Counted from the first letter of the stretch, positions 1-8,643 are shown. The stretch: 64,000 bases of DNA from an uncultured Clostridia bacterium (GCA_947626165.1 CANQRG010000002.1:1-64000), one strand, 5' to 3'. Translations and numbers: made by a program. The notes: generated from the letters alone by a model not told the origin.

Positions 1-71
1 TTTTTGCCCGCAATCCCTTTATTTATATGGGGTGCAACTCAAACTTCGGGATTATTATTTCCTCGGCATAA

Positions 72-103
72 CTCTGATTATTCCGATATCGGAATAACCA
101 GAG
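72..103. repeat. 32-bp interrupted inverted repeat with perfect 20-bp palindromic core
   Basis: The core TTATTCCGATATCGGAATAA (78-97) is a perfect palindrome, flanked by CTCTG (72-76) and CAGAG (99-103). It sits exactly where the cytosine methyltransferase reading frame to the right loses homology to its family, so it marks a recombination or deletion junction. It could also be a terminator-like hairpin or a recombinase site; the sequence alone does not decide. Confidence 0.6.
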
Positions 104-866
104 ATTTAGCATTTCCGGTAAGCAAAAAGGGTTTGACGATACAAGGGGAACACTTTTCTTTGAAATTTGTAGAATTATATCATATTGTAAGCCCACAGTT
201 GTATTTTTGGAGAATGTAAAACATCTTGTCCATCACGATCACGGAAACACTCTCAATGTTATAGTTACTGAACTTGAAAAATTGGGTTATCAAGTATCTT
301 GGAAAATACTCAATGCATCTGATTTCGGAGTGCCACAGAACAGAGAGCGAATAATAATTATCGGTTATTCTAAAAGCAAATATGATTTCGGGAAAATTAA
401 AAAGAAACCTCGTAAAAAACTAATTGATTTTCTTGATACCACAGGTGATTTTGAATATCTCGAACCGAATGAATACACTTTGTTAGAAACAACAAAGGAG
501 CAACCGAGTTCAGGTCTTATTTTTGCTGGATACAGGAATAAATCCATAAGAAAAGTAGGTGTACGACCAGGTACGGAACATTTATCAAGAGTACACAAGC
601 AACCTAATAGGATTTATTCAGTTTTTGGAATACATCCGACATTACCATCGCAGGAATCTTCGGGTAGATATTTCATATTGACAAATGAAAACCGTGTTAG
701 AAAGCTCACATTAAATGAATGCTGGAGAATTATGGGATTCCCCGAAAACTATAAAAAAGTTAGTTCAGTAGGAGAACAATACAAGCAACTCGGAAATTCG
801 GTTTGTGTCCCAATGATAGCAGCAGTTGCAAGTGAAATTAAAAATCAGTTGTTTGGAGGGAAATGA
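78..866 (+). CDS. C5-cytosine DNA methyltransferase, 5'-truncated (no PC motif)
   Basis: The frame is open from 78 and reads FSISGKQKGFDDTRG near 105-150, then FLENVKHL (ENV motif), PQNRERIIIIG (motif VIII region), LTLNECWRIMGFP and QLGNSVCVPMIAA (motifs IX-X) up to the stop at 866. This is the downstream three quarters of a Dcm-type enzyme that transfers a methyl group from S-adenosylmethionine to C5 of cytosine. The motif I region and the catalytic Pro-Cys that should directly precede FSISG are missing: the sequence changes character at the palindrome at 78-97 and a stop lies at 75-77. The first usable start inside is TTG at 207. It is probably inactive unless the missing part is supplied in another arrangement. 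The next gene begins 2 nt after the stop. Confidence 0.8.
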   Translation, partial: LFRYRNNQRFSISGKQKGFDDTRGTLFFEICRIISYCKPTVVFLENVKHLVHHDHGNTLNVIVTELEKLGYQVSWKILNASDFGVPQNRERIIIIGYSKSKYDFGKIKKKPRKKLIDFLDTTGDFEYLEPNEYTLLETTKEQPSSGLIFAGYRNKSIRKVGVRPGTEHLSRVHKQPNRIYSVFGIHPTLPSQESSGRYFILTNENRVRKLTLNECWRIMGFPENYKKVSSVGEQYKQLGNSVCVPMIAAVASEIKNQLFGGK

Positions 867-867
867 T

Positions 868-1383
868 ATGTTACATTATAAAAAATCAGAATACGATAAA
901 CAAACTAAAAAGATACTCAAAAAGTACTCTGACAAAGCTGTGCCCGTAAATATTATTGATATGGCTAATAGACTTGGTATAGGTGTTTTCTATGTTGATA
1001 CTGCGCCATACGAATATGAAATGCAATATAACCCTAATTACAGTGATAACATAGATAAATTTGGTTCATCGGTAGCAACATCTGTGGACGACTACAGATG
1101 GAATATATTCATTAAAGAAAACAACGCACTAAATAACAGAGTGTTTATTGCATATTGTATAGCTGTGTTTGTAGGTGAAAATGGCGATATACCTAAATGT
1201 GGAATAAAACGTGATCACCCTGTACCTGATGGCGAATATAAATGGATTGCTTTATCCATTTTATGTCCGTATAAAGAAACCGTAAAGCAGCTTAAAAAAT
1301 ACAATTCTGTTTGGAAATGCGCACGCAAGTTTTTAATTTCAGACGAGGATTTCTATGACAGAGAATTGTTGATAAAACCATAA
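868..1383 (+). CDS. ImmA/IrrE-like protein without the HExxH motif
   Basis: About 171 aa. The start ATG at 868 follows GGAGGG, 2 nt after the preceding stop. The N-terminal half (VPVNIIDMANRLGIGVFYVD) has the typical layout of ImmA/IrrE metallopeptidases, which cleave Xre-type repressors during prophage induction. Where the family has a zinc-binding HExxH after the RF(T)IAHE stretch, this protein reads RVFIAYCIAVFVGEN, so both histidines and the glutamate are gone. It therefore cannot be a conventional zinc protease and may act as a regulator or dominant partner. The assignment rests on pattern recognition of the first ~100 residues; the C-terminal part is unfamiliar. Confidence 0.5.
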   Translation: MLHYKKSEYDKQTKKILKKYSDKAVPVNIIDMANRLGIGVFYVDTAPYEYEMQYNPNYSDNIDKFGSSVATSVDDYRWNIFIKENNALNNRVFIAYCIAVFVGENGDIPKCGIKRDHPVPDGEYKWIALSILCPYKETVKQLKKYNSVWKCARKFLISDEDFYDRELLIKP

Positions 1384-1417
1384 CAAAGGAGTTTGCGGAG
1401 GAGAGAATTTAGATATA

Positions 1418-1510
1418 TTGGGTAGAGATGATATAGATAAATTAACACTCATATCCTGTGACAATTGTGGAGCAACTGTAGCTTTTGAAAAGAAAAAATA
1501 TCAGCTATAA
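1418..1510 (+). pseudogene. Zinc-ribbon gene fragment
   Basis: A 30-codon TTG-initiated frame ending LISCDNCGATVAFEKKKYQL. The CxxC followed by a short hydrophobic stretch resembles the C-terminal half of small phage Lar-like zinc proteins. Only one CxxC remains, so this is most likely a remnant. Confidence 0.35.
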
Positions 1511-1534
1511 ATGCTTGGAACAGGAGGGCTAATA

Positions 1535-1633
1535 ATGACAAACAATAGAGAAATTAAATTCAGAGGGTTTCACAGAGCATTACTTGTTCCGAAATTCCGA
1601 ACATCTAGAAATGTTGGAGGTAAAATAGAATGA
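1535..1633 (+). pseudogene. YopX-like N-terminal fragment
   Basis: A 32-aa frame behind CAGGAGGGCTAATA starting MTNNREIKFRGFHRA. REIKFRG is the characteristic beginning of YopX family phage proteins, of which a full-length copy is present at 15043-15540. The body of the domain is absent, so this is a truncated copy. Its stop overlaps the next start (ATGA), so it may still act as a translated leader. Confidence 0.5.
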
Positions 1634-1971
1634 ATAAAATCGTAAAAAACAATGTGGCAGAAATGGGAATGACAGATCTTTTATTAAATCAAGTGTTTGT
1701 AAAAAACGGTGAAGCATGGTATAGGGATTTTGATAGAGAAATATCTGTACTCAATCTTATCAGAGAAATATGTACCAAACATAAATGTCCGGCAGACGCA
1801 AATGAAATGAGTGATGAAAAACTTGATGAAATGCTAGTAGAAAATCTCGAATACGGAACAGATCGTCTTGAAGGGATTGTAGCAATGTACTATACCGCTC
1901 TTGTAGGTATGGCAGAGGTTAGAGCTCGTCTTGAAGTATACGAAAATCCAGAGTTGTTGGAGGGAAAGTAA
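1630..1971 (+). CDS. Hypothetical phage protein, 113 aa
   Basis: I do not recognise the family. The protein is acidic and mostly helical in appearance, without cysteines in pairs or membrane segments. The start ATG at 1630 follows GGAGGTAAAATAG and overlaps the previous stop; the stop abuts the next gene with zero spacing, so the genes are translated as one unit. Confidence 0.6.
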   Translation: MNKIVKNNVAEMGMTDLLLNQVFVKNGEAWYRDFDREISVLNLIREICTKHKCPADANEMSDEKLDEMLVENLEYGTDRLEGIVAMYYTALVGMAEVRARLEVYENPELLEGK

Positions 1972-2262
1972 ATGGCTAAGTATGTAAATGTAGATACAGT
2001 ACACAAGAGTTTAAAATCTTTATGCAACAAATACAAAATTTCGTTTGGCTCTCATTATGGTGGATTTGGAGAAGAGATTGCTAAACTTTCGTCTCAATTG
2101 CCTGCAGTAGACGTTGTGCCTATAAAACATGGTAAGTGGAAAGATGTTTTTCTATTCGAGTGTAGTAATTGCCATGCACAAACAAATTCAAAGCTATTTA
2201 AAAGCAACCTGCACTACTGCCCAAACTGCGGTGCAAAAATGGATTTGGAGGATAAAAAGTGA
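1972..2262 (+). CDS. Small phage zinc-ribbon protein (CPNCGAKM type)
   Basis: A 96-aa protein. It has a helical N-terminal part, a middle LPAVDVVPIKHGKWKD stretch common to many Clostridia phage proteins, and a C-terminal zinc ribbon formed by CSNC (residues ~61-64) and CPNCGAKMD (~83-91). The zinc ribbon probably binds nucleic acid or protein; no enzymatic function is evident. It abuts the preceding gene and overlaps the next by four bases. Confidence 0.7.
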   Translation: MAKYVNVDTVHKSLKSLCNKYKISFGSHYGGFGEEIAKLSSQLPAVDVVPIKHGKWKDVFLFECSNCHAQTNSKLFKSNLHYCPNCGAKMDLEDKK

Positions 2263-2465
2263 GCAAAGCAAAGAGAAAACCTAGACCCTCAATGCCACGA
2301 TGGTATTGGTATGGACAAGACGGATGTTGGTTTTGCAAAACTCCAAATAACTGCAATTCATGTAAAACAAATCGTTCGTATTTGAAAGAATACAGAGGAA
2401 AAAAGTATAAAGGACGTAGAGCGGAAACCAAAAGGAAAAAATATCAGATAGATGAGGTGTTCTAA
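2259..2465 (+). CDS. Basic cysteine-rich small protein
   Basis: A 68-aa, strongly basic protein with two cysteine pairs, CWFC (~27) and CNSC (~36), and a lysine/arginine-rich tail. It looks like a small zinc-knuckle nucleic-acid-binding phage protein; the function is unknown. It overlaps the previous gene (ATGA-type junction with GTG start). Confidence 0.6.
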   Translation: MSKAKRKPRPSMPRWYWYGQDGCWFCKTPNNCNSCKTNRSYLKEYRGKKYKGRRAETKRKKYQIDEVF

Positions 2466-2528
2466 ATGTTCCAAGCGTTTATTGAGGTTTTAAAGGCTTT
2501 AGAGAATGAGAAAGAGGAAGGAGATTAG
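2466..2528 (+). CDS. Possible 20-aa peptide
   Basis: ATG directly follows the preceding stop and encodes MFQAFIEVLKALENEKEEGD, an acidic amphipathic helix. Part of its DNA (TTTTAAAGGCTTTAGAGAATGAG) recurs with slight changes at about 3065-3088, so it may be a fragment of a duplicated phage gene start. Confidence 0.3.
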   Translation: MFQAFIEVLKALENEKEEGD

Positions 2529-2556
2529 CAAAAAATAGATTGGTGGTGAGAAAATA

Positions 2557-3047
2557 TTGATTAAACCGGCACAATTATATAAAGACAAACTTTCAGAAGA
2601 GTATGCTAAAACCTGGTATAAGCCTGAAAATATATTTTATACTGGATGGACAGGTACTGAAATGCCAAAATCCCAGATAACAATTATGATAGCCATCATT
2701 TTGTTAGTGTTGACAAAGACGATAATCTTATAGGCTACATATCATATTCAATAGACTGGATTTCTATGGATGCTAACAATATTGGAATCATGAGTTTCAA
2801 CAAGGGAAATATAGAATTTGCTAAAGATATATATAAGGTAGTTTGTGATTTATTTGACATTTATCATATGAATAGAATTTCGTGGAATAGTTTTGTGGAA
2901 AATCCAGCAATCAGAGCATACCGCAATTTTATCAAAAAACACGGAGGTAAAGAGTGCGGATATCGTAGGCAATTTGAAAAACTCCAAGATGGTAAGTTGC
3001 ATGACAATGTGGAGTTTGAAATTTTAGCAAATGAATTTCATAAATGA
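2557..3047 (+). pseudogene. GNAT-like phage acetyltransferase, frameshifted
   Basis: The frame from TTG 2557 (IKPAQLYKDKLSEEYAKTWY) breaks near 2672-2678 (GCCAAAATCCCAGATAAC) and the protein continues one frame over with NNYDSHHFVSVDKDDNLIGY, to the stop at 3047. The segment NPAIRAYRNFIKKHGG resembles the acetyl-CoA-binding helix region of GNAT enzymes (N-x-x-A-I-x-x-Y-x-x-x-G). One inserted or deleted base explains the break. The downstream piece alone could start at ATG 2766 but would lack half of the fold. Family assignment is moderate. Confidence 0.5.
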
Positions 3048-3102
3048 TTTAAGCATATTTAGTATTTTAAAGGCTTAGAGAATGAGAGGAAATAGTATAA
3101 CT

Positions 3103-3375
3103 ATGAAAAATAATCCATATAATACACCTTTAACACTAGACGAGCTTTCAAAAATGGGCGGAAAGCCTGTTTACATCGCTGATTATGACGGATATGCAAT
3201 CGTCAACATAGAATGGGTATATGGTGACAGAAAAGTATATTTGTACGGTTCTCGTTATGATAAAGAACGTGACGTCAGCTTTGAGTTCAATTACGATGTT
3301 GAACTACATGATTTTAAAATTTACCGTTGCCCTATTAAATTCGAGCAAGGTTTAAAACCTTATTTGTCTCATTAG
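3103..3375 (+). CDS. Conserved phage protein (NPYNTPLTLDEL type)
   Basis: About 90 aa from ATG 3103 (an upstream ATG at 3082 lacks a ribosome binding site, while GAGAGGA precedes 3103). The N-terminus NPYNTPLTLDELSKMGGKPVYI is a recurrent opening of small phage proteins in Clostridia. No catalytic motif is visible and the function is unknown. Confidence 0.6.
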   Translation: MKNNPYNTPLTLDELSKMGGKPVYIADYDGYAIVNIEWVYGDRKVYLYGSRYDKERDVSFEFNYDVELHDFKIYRCPIKFEQGLKPYLSH

Positions 3376-3389
3376 GAAGGAAATTAGTT

Positions 3390-3593
3390 ATGATAAACGT
3401 AGGAGGAAGTGGTTATATCTCAGGCTCTATTTGTATGCATTTAGATTGCAACAACAAGACAGGTTTAGGTCAGTGTAAAACCACAGAATGTATAAATCCT
3501 AAATATAATCATATTACAAACATCGAATCGAATCATACAATGACAGAACAAGAAATATACAATCTTTCATTAAAGGAAAAGGAGATTAGTTAG
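3390..3593 (+). CDS. Hypothetical protein with cysteine/histidine residues
   Basis: A 67-aa protein with MHLDCNNKTGLGQCKTTEC, possibly metal binding. GGAAGGAAATTAGTT precedes the ATG. I do not recognise a family. Confidence 0.5.
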   Translation: MINVGGSGYISGSICMHLDCNNKTGLGQCKTTECINPKYNHITNIESNHTMTEQEIYNLSLKEKEIS

Positions 3594-3610
3594 AGAGGAA
3601 GTTAATTAAT

Positions 3611-4042
3611 ATGAAAAAAGTTTATAAATACGTAGGGTATTCATCTATTGATGGTGGAGATTGGGATAAGCTTGGCTGTTCAGAATATCTAATTTATATG
3701 GATGAATCTTTATGTAAAGAATTTTCGGTTACATTTGAAAGTTTTGATGATGCATATCAATACTTATGCAAACACGATCTTGTTTGTGCTCATATTAGTA
3801 AAACATTGTTCAAAAAAAGTCCTATAATTTACTATGAAAACACATATGGTTTATGTGAAAAAGTTTATAAAATGACCCAAAAGGGTTTTAAACCATTTAA
3901 AGAAAAGTGGGTTTTTGAAGAAGTAACTGATCATACGTTTAAGGAACTAATGTGTTCAATGAAAACTGATAATTTTATTGAATATTGCAAAGATAAGGAT
4001 TTTCCTTGTTCTATAATTACTGATTATTTAAAAAGTAGGTGA
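3611..4042 (+). CDS. Hypothetical protein, 143 aa
   Basis: A soluble protein rich in aromatic residues, no known motif recognised. AGAGAGGAAGTTAATTAAT precedes the ATG. The stop codon overlaps the GTG start of the methyltransferase that follows (GGTGA), so the two are probably co-translated. Confidence 0.55.
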   Translation: MKKVYKYVGYSSIDGGDWDKLGCSEYLIYMDESLCKEFSVTFESFDDAYQYLCKHDLVCAHISKTLFKKSPIIYYENTYGLCEKVYKMTQKGFKPFKEKWVFEEVTDHTFKELMCSMKTDNFIEYCKDKDFPCSIITDYLKSR

Positions 4043-4608
4043 TAAAAATTGGTATAAATACAGGATATTTAACTGTTAGTAAAACACCAGAATCGCAAGA
4101 AATGTATACTCCTTATTATTGTGTAGAACCAATAATTAAATATATACCTAAAGATAAAGTAATTTGGACACCATTTGACAAAGAGTGGTCTGCATTTTAT
4201 CAGACATTTATACAAAATGGTTATAAAGTAATTAGAAGTCACATTGATGAAGGAAAAGATTTTTTTACATATGAACCAGAAAATTATGATGTAATTGTAA
4301 GTAATCCGCCATTTTCAATTAAAGATAATATACTTGGAAGGTTGTACGAATTGAATAAACCATTTGCAATACTATTACCTATGAATAGTTTGCAAGGCAA
4401 AACACGATATAAATATTTTAAACAAGGTATTCAATTATTATCTTTTGATAGTAGAATAGGATATCACAATAAAGACAATATGGATATACCTGTGGAGGGT
4501 AGTCCTTTCGCAACAGCATATTTTTGTAGAAATATATTGCCTAAAGATTTAATAGTTGAACATATAGAAAAATATAATAAAAGTTTAATATCACAATTTA
4601 AAAAATAA
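4039..4608 (+). CDS. Adenine-specific DNA methyltransferase (NPPF)
   Basis: 189 aa, GTG start overlapping the previous stop. Residues ~86-99 read DVIVSNPPFSIKDNIL: the NPPF tetrad is the catalytic motif IV of N6-adenine methyltransferases. The usual glycine-rich SAM motif is only weakly visible (TPFDKEWSAFYQTF in the position where a DPFxGxG would lie), as is common in short phage DNA-modification enzymes of this type. It probably protects the element from restriction. An alternative is a non-DNA N6-methyltransferase of the same fold. Confidence 0.7.
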   Translation: MIKIGINTGYLTVSKTPESQEMYTPYYCVEPIIKYIPKDKVIWTPFDKEWSAFYQTFIQNGYKVIRSHIDEGKDFFTYEPENYDVIVSNPPFSIKDNILGRLYELNKPFAILLPMNSLQGKTRYKYFKQGIQLLSFDSRIGYHNKDNMDIPVEGSPFATAYFCRNILPKDLIVEHIEKYNKSLISQFKK

Positions 4609-4663
4609 TAGAAATGAGTTGTTGACATAAATCAAAACCCTTTTATTTTTTTTAAAGAAATAT

Positions 4664-4680
4664 AATTAAATCAGAAAAAG
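4664..4680 (+). promoter_or_regulatory. AATTAAATCAGAAAAA box copy
   Basis: AATTAAATCAGAAAAAG lies in the spacer before the radical SAM gene, followed by an AT-rich TATAAT at 4693-4698. Unlike the copies at 8644, 23096 and 48065 it is not followed by a TTGACA hexamer at the standard distance, so promoter activity here is uncertain. Confidence 0.4.
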
Positions 4681-4727
4681 ACTGAAATTAAATATAATTG
4701 TAAAATAATAGAAATGAGGAGATAAGT

Positions 4728-5690
4728 TTGCAAATTATAAAAACCCATACAGGAAAAATATATGTGGATACAGAACGACAATTAGAATTTTTAACGGTTG
4801 GCGATTATGGTAAAGAAAACAATATTAAAGCAGATTTTCTCGGATTACATAAAGAAATTAACGGCGTTGCCAATACAGAGGTTGACCTTGCTAAAAAGTG
4901 GGTGGCTACAATAAGCACACAAAAAGGTTGTCTTATGAATTGTAAGTTTTGTGATTGTCCAAGATATGGTTTTTTTGGTAATGCTTCGGTAGATGATATG
5001 TGTTATGAAGTGGAAACGATATTAAAAGGGGAGTCGATTAAAAGTACAAATAGATTCAATGTGCATTTTGCAAGAATGGGTGAACCAACATTTAATTTAA
5101 ATGTTTTGATATTTGCAGAACATAGATTGAGGAATCTTGTAGCTAATTATATTAATGCAAAAACAATACATCCAGTTGTTTCTACAATGTTACCAAATAA
5201 CAACACATCTCTTGAACAGTTTATTCTTGAATGGTGTAATATTAAGAACTTTATTTATAATGGGGAAGCTGGTTTGCAATTTAGTATAAATAGTACAGAT
5301 GATAAACAACGTTATGATCAGTTTAATGGTAAAAGCTTAACCCTTCAGCAAATTTCTGATTTAGCGGCAAGGTTACCGATGCCGATCGGTAGAAAATATG
5401 CTTTGAATTTTGCGGTAACTGCTGACACAATACTTGATGCTAAACGCCTTTCAGAACTATTTGATAAGAAAAAGTTTATTGTTAAAATCACACCTATACA
5501 TGAAACAAATTCTGCTATCAATAATGGGTTTAATGTTACAACTACGTATACTGATTATGATGTTTATAGAAAATTTGAAAATCCATTAATAGATGATGGT
5601 TGGGATGTAATCGTATTTGTGCCTAGCAAAGAAGAAGATAGCGATAGAATTACTTGTGGCAATGCCCTAATTTCACAAATAAAAGAATAA
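4728..5690 (+). CDS. RlmN-like radical SAM enzyme
   Basis: 320 aa from TTG 4728 behind GAGGAGATAAG. CLMNCKFC at ~68-75 is the CxxxCxxC iron-sulfur signature of radical SAM enzymes, followed by ARMGEPTFN (a GEP-type SAM-binding segment). Near the C-terminus ITCGNALI occupies the place of the second catalytic cysteine of RlmN (ACGQL in the housekeeping enzyme). RlmN methylates C2 of adenosine in 23S rRNA and some tRNAs. Here the size and both cysteine features fit an RlmN-like RNA methyltransferase, but a phage enzyme may have a different target. A broken partial copy lies at 32850-32975. Confidence 0.7.
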   Translation: MQIIKTHTGKIYVDTERQLEFLTVGDYGKENNIKADFLGLHKEINGVANTEVDLAKKWVATISTQKGCLMNCKFCDCPRYGFFGNASVDDMCYEVETILKGESIKSTNRFNVHFARMGEPTFNLNVLIFAEHRLRNLVANYINAKTIHPVVSTMLPNNNTSLEQFILEWCNIKNFIYNGEAGLQFSINSTDDKQRYDQFNGKSLTLQQISDLAARLPMPIGRKYALNFAVTADTILDAKRLSELFDKKKFIVKITPIHETNSAINNGFNVTTTYTDYDVYRKFENPLIDDGWDVIVFVPSKEEDSDRITCGNALISQIKE

Positions 5691-5753
5691 TTTTATATAT
5701 TAATTTGTTTCATTTACTATGGTTAGAAATTTTTAATAAGGAGGTAAATAATT

Positions 5754-5828
5754 ATGTTAACATTTTCAATTTTTTTTATAAGTATTATATTTTTTATAGG
5801 TATTATATTAATGATAAGTGGTGATTAA
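5754..5828 (+). CDS. 24-aa single-span membrane peptide
   Basis: A very good ribosome binding site (AAGGAGGTAAATAATT) precedes ATG 5754. The product, MLTFSIFFISIIFFIGIILM plus four residues, is one hydrophobic helix. The start of the next gene lies at its 3' end, which suggests translational coupling. Phage micro-proteins of this kind often act at the membrane; no function can be assigned. Confidence 0.55.
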   Translation: MLTFSIFFISIIFFIGIILMISGD

Positions 5829-5829
5829 G

Positions 5830-6399
5830 ATGATTTATGCAGTTTTTTGTGGTTTTTATAGTGATTGGTATGCGGTCGGATACTTTAATAATCGTGTAGA
5901 TGCTGACAAGTATTGCACTGTTTGTGGCAATGATGAATATTACGTCAGGGAAATAAAAAACTTAGAGAATACGGTAGATTTATCTAAGGTTACATTAAAG
6001 TATGAATATTGTGTAACATTTGATTTTAGAGATAATAAATGGATTATGAGGAATGAATCAGGTGAGTATGTTTGTTATAACAGTACGGAGTTAAAACCCA
6101 ATAGAGTATCTTCATATGGGTCTAACCTTTCTTACACAGAGTTAAAACCCAATAGGGTTATTTTTCAAATAAATATCGAAGAAAATAATAGAAAAAAAGC
6201 TGAAAAGATAGCACAGGATTATCTATACAAATTACTGTCATGTAGGGATGGAATTAATATATACGAAGAAGACGTTGAATTAATGGATGACGAGTTTATT
6301 AGACCATTTAAAATCAAAGAAAAACTTCGTCAACAAGAGGAATTACGCAAAAAAGAACTTGCAGAACTGAAGAGATTAAAAGAAAAATATGAGGAGTAA
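5830..6399 (+). CDS. Phage protein with C-terminal coiled coil
   Basis: About 189 aa from ATG 5830 (GTG 5818 is possible but less likely). The N-terminus MIYAVFCGFYSDWYAVGYF is typical of a small-domain family found in Clostridia phages. Residues ~85-105 contain an exact duplicated octapeptide TELKPNRV encoded by near-identical DNA, evidence of recent local duplication. The C-terminus (KIKEKLRQQEELRKKELAEL) is a charged coiled coil. Function unknown. Confidence 0.6.
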   Translation: MIYAVFCGFYSDWYAVGYFNNRVDADKYCTVCGNDEYYVREIKNLENTVDLSKVTLKYEYCVTFDFRDNKWIMRNESGEYVCYNSTELKPNRVSSYGSNLSYTELKPNRVIFQINIEENNRKKAEKIAQDYLYKLLSCRDGINIYEEDVELMDDEFIRPFKIKEKLRQQEELRKKELAELKRLKEKYEE

Positions 6400-6404
6400 A
6401 AACA

Positions 6405-8615
6405 ATGGACAAAATTAATGAAATGTTATTGCGTAGAAAGTATAAAGTAAATCTTCCTATACGAAATCCTATACATAAAACAAGTAAATCAGAAAAAGCA
6501 ATGATTGTTTCTATTGTTAAAAATATAGAGTCTTTAGGTTTTACTTTTGACAAAGAATTATTTGAAAATTTGATGACCTATCCAAAGGATGATATTGAGA
6601 AATTTTATATCGATCTTGTTTCTAAGTTAAAAGCATTGGTAGGTGCAGATAAGGTGTATACTCCGATGTACCCCAACTTTCCTCGACAAGTTGCAGAGGC
6701 AGATGCGGTAGAATTGTTTATTAATGCTATCGATCATTATTGGACTTTTGGTACTTTAATGCCAGAGTATGAAAAAGATAAACGTATGCCTTTATTTGAG
6801 GATAAAAACTTGACTGTTCTTACTGTTGGTACTACAGGTGATGTTTTTGAGATTTTTAAAAATCTTGTTGGTAGTAAGACAAATTTGAGTAAACAGGATA
6901 AAGATGATATGAAAAACATAATTGCTACATATCCAACTTTTTATGACTATCTACCTGATGAAATTCCTCTTAAAGAGAATGTTGCATTGATAGGCAAATT
7001 TATTTTATTAAAGGCTGCTATCAAGAATGCTAGAGCAATTCAAAAGTATTATAAAACAGCAACGGATGTTCTTCGCCTTATTACCGCATTGTCTGATGGT
7101 GATATTTCTCTTGCTTCTAAAACAAAATACAGGAGCCTTCGTAGATGTGAACGTCGTATGGTCATGAATTTGCTTGCCGGTTGTGGAAACATTCTTGAAG
7201 ATATGTATCGTTATAAATATGAATGGATTCGTATTGGTGAAATTATACACCCATTTGAGTATAAAAGGAAAAAGTATGATACTGTTAATGATGCTTTTGA
7301 TATTTTGCGGAATGGGAAAAAACCATTATTTATTCCCGGTAAGGTTCAGAATGCAATTAATAGTGGTGATATTCACACGGCAACTATGTTGTTAAAAAAT
7401 AGACCAGGAGACTTTGCACGTCAACTTGACAAACTTCTTCGTGATGCAGTTGATAAGAATTATATAATAAATTGTTTTCGTGAGGTTGTAAATGATATTT
7501 CTGTTCCTGTTCTGTTACAGGTTAGACAGCATTTTAATGATCGTAATAATGGAAATCCTGTTCGAGTATTTTTTCCAAAAGGAAACCTTGCAAAAGCAAT
7601 TTCTATTCCTAACAAACTTACTGTAATTGATGATAAGATTTGCAAAATAATCGTAAAGATTTGCGATAATGCAATAATTGAACAGTTTAAGAACAAAGAT
7701 TTTATGGGTAATGTTTATATTGACGATGAAATGCGTAATTTTCTTATTCCGTTTAGTCAGCGTTCTGCAAGTAGTGGTAGTAAGAGTATCGTTCGTGGTA
7801 GTCGTATTGGTTTGAATGACAATGCTAAAGCAGTCCGTGCTTTTATCTGGTGGACTAACACTAACAATAGTCGTGTTGATATTGACCTATCTGCTACTAT
7901 CTATGACGAGAATTGGAATTATATTAAGCATATCTCTTACACTAATCTTCGTTCCACCACCTACAAGGCATATCACTCTGGTGATATTACCAATGGTGGA
8001 AGTATTGATGGCGAAGGTGTTGCAGAGTTTATTGACATTGACATTGATACGATTGCAAAATATGGTAGATATGTTGTGTTCCAAGTTTATAGTTTTACTG
8101 GTCAAAAGTTTTCTGTATTATCTAATTGTCGTTTTGGTTGGATGGAGCGTAAAAATGTTGATTCTGGTGAAGTTTTTGAACCATCTACTGTTGATATGCA
8201 CGTTGATATAACTGCTGAAGGTGTTACTGCTATTCCGGTTATCTTTGATTGCCAAACAAGAGAATTTATTTGGTGTGATATGAACCTTTCAATAAGTCAA
8301 AACAGAAGCCATCATTTTGGTAACAATCTTGAAAGTAATCTTCATGGTGTAACGGCTGTGTGTTATGCTATGACACACCTAAGTAAACCCAACCTATATA
8401 CTTTAATTCTTCTGAACACAATGGCGAGAGGTTATATTGTTACGGACAGAAATAAGGCAGACATTATCTTTTCAAATGATACTACTCCACCTGTAGAAAT
8501 TATTGAAACTGAAGATGAAAAGACTGGTGAAAAAAAGTTGGTAGAACATGAGAAGTCAGATGTTCAGGTTATTACTGCATATGATACAGATTACTTTATA
8601 GGATATCTTCTTTAA
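6405..8615 (+). CDS. Helical-repeat / TerD-domain protein
   Basis: 736 aa, ATG 6405 after GAGGAGTAAAAACA. Residues ~1-450 are almost entirely helical (for example ATDVLRLITALSDGDISLAS and KYRSLRRCERRMVMNLL), like an alpha-solenoid, and match my memory of a bacterial family associated with Ter stress proteins. Residues ~475-600 carry a TerD-like beta-sandwich: RVDIDLSATIYDENW, then HSGDITNGGSIDGEGVAEFIDIDI, the calcium-binding signature region of TerD. The C-terminal ~130 aa is a further domain ending in an acidic tail. The structured RNA with a permuted tRNA core begins right behind it with its own promoter, an arrangement reminiscent of Ro60-type proteins beside Y RNAs. However, the N-terminal TROVE signature is not present, so an RNA-binding role is inference. 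Confidence 0.6.
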   Translation: MDKINEMLLRRKYKVNLPIRNPIHKTSKSEKAMIVSIVKNIESLGFTFDKELFENLMTYPKDDIEKFYIDLVSKLKALVGADKVYTPMYPNFPRQVAEADAVELFINAIDHYWTFGTLMPEYEKDKRMPLFEDKNLTVLTVGTTGDVFEIFKNLVGSKTNLSKQDKDDMKNIIATYPTFYDYLPDEIPLKENVALIGKFILLKAAIKNARAIQKYYKTATDVLRLITALSDGDISLASKTKYRSLRRCERRMVMNLLAGCGNILEDMYRYKYEWIRIGEIIHPFEYKRKKYDTVNDAFDILRNGKKPLFIPGKVQNAINSGDIHTATMLLKNRPGDFARQLDKLLRDAVDKNYIINCFREVVNDISVPVLLQVRQHFNDRNNGNPVRVFFPKGNLAKAISIPNKLTVIDDKICKIIVKICDNAIIEQFKNKDFMGNVYIDDEMRNFLIPFSQRSASSGSKSIVRGSRIGLNDNAKAVRAFIWWTNTNNSRVDIDLSATIYDENWNYIKHISYTNLRSTTYKAYHSGDITNGGSIDGEGVAEFIDIDIDTIAKYGRYVVFQVYSFTGQKFSVLSNCRFGWMERKNVDSGEVFEPSTVDMHVDITAEGVTAIPVIFDCQTREFIWCDMNLSISQNRSHHFGNNLESNLHGVTAVCYAMTHLSKPNLYTLILLNTMARGYIVTDRNKADIIFSNDTTPPVEIIETEDEKTGEKKLVEHEKSDVQVITAYDTDYFIGYLL

Positions 8616-8643
8616 ACCATTTGAAGTTTATTATAATTTTTTA

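Noticed and set aside
4-219. Separate 71-aa gene at the left edge
   Set aside because: It runs in a different frame over the methyltransferase motifs (FSISGKQKGF to ENV) and has no ribosome binding site; its right part is a shadow frame.
7816-8211. Long hydrophobic frame inside the TerD gene
   Set aside because: A shadow of the 736-aa protein in another frame, made hydrophobic by its valine and isoleucine-rich codons.
6405-8615. True Ro60/TROVE protein
   Set aside because: The N-terminal NSxGGxV and RFLxLGSEGGTYY signatures and a C-terminal MIDAS motif are absent.
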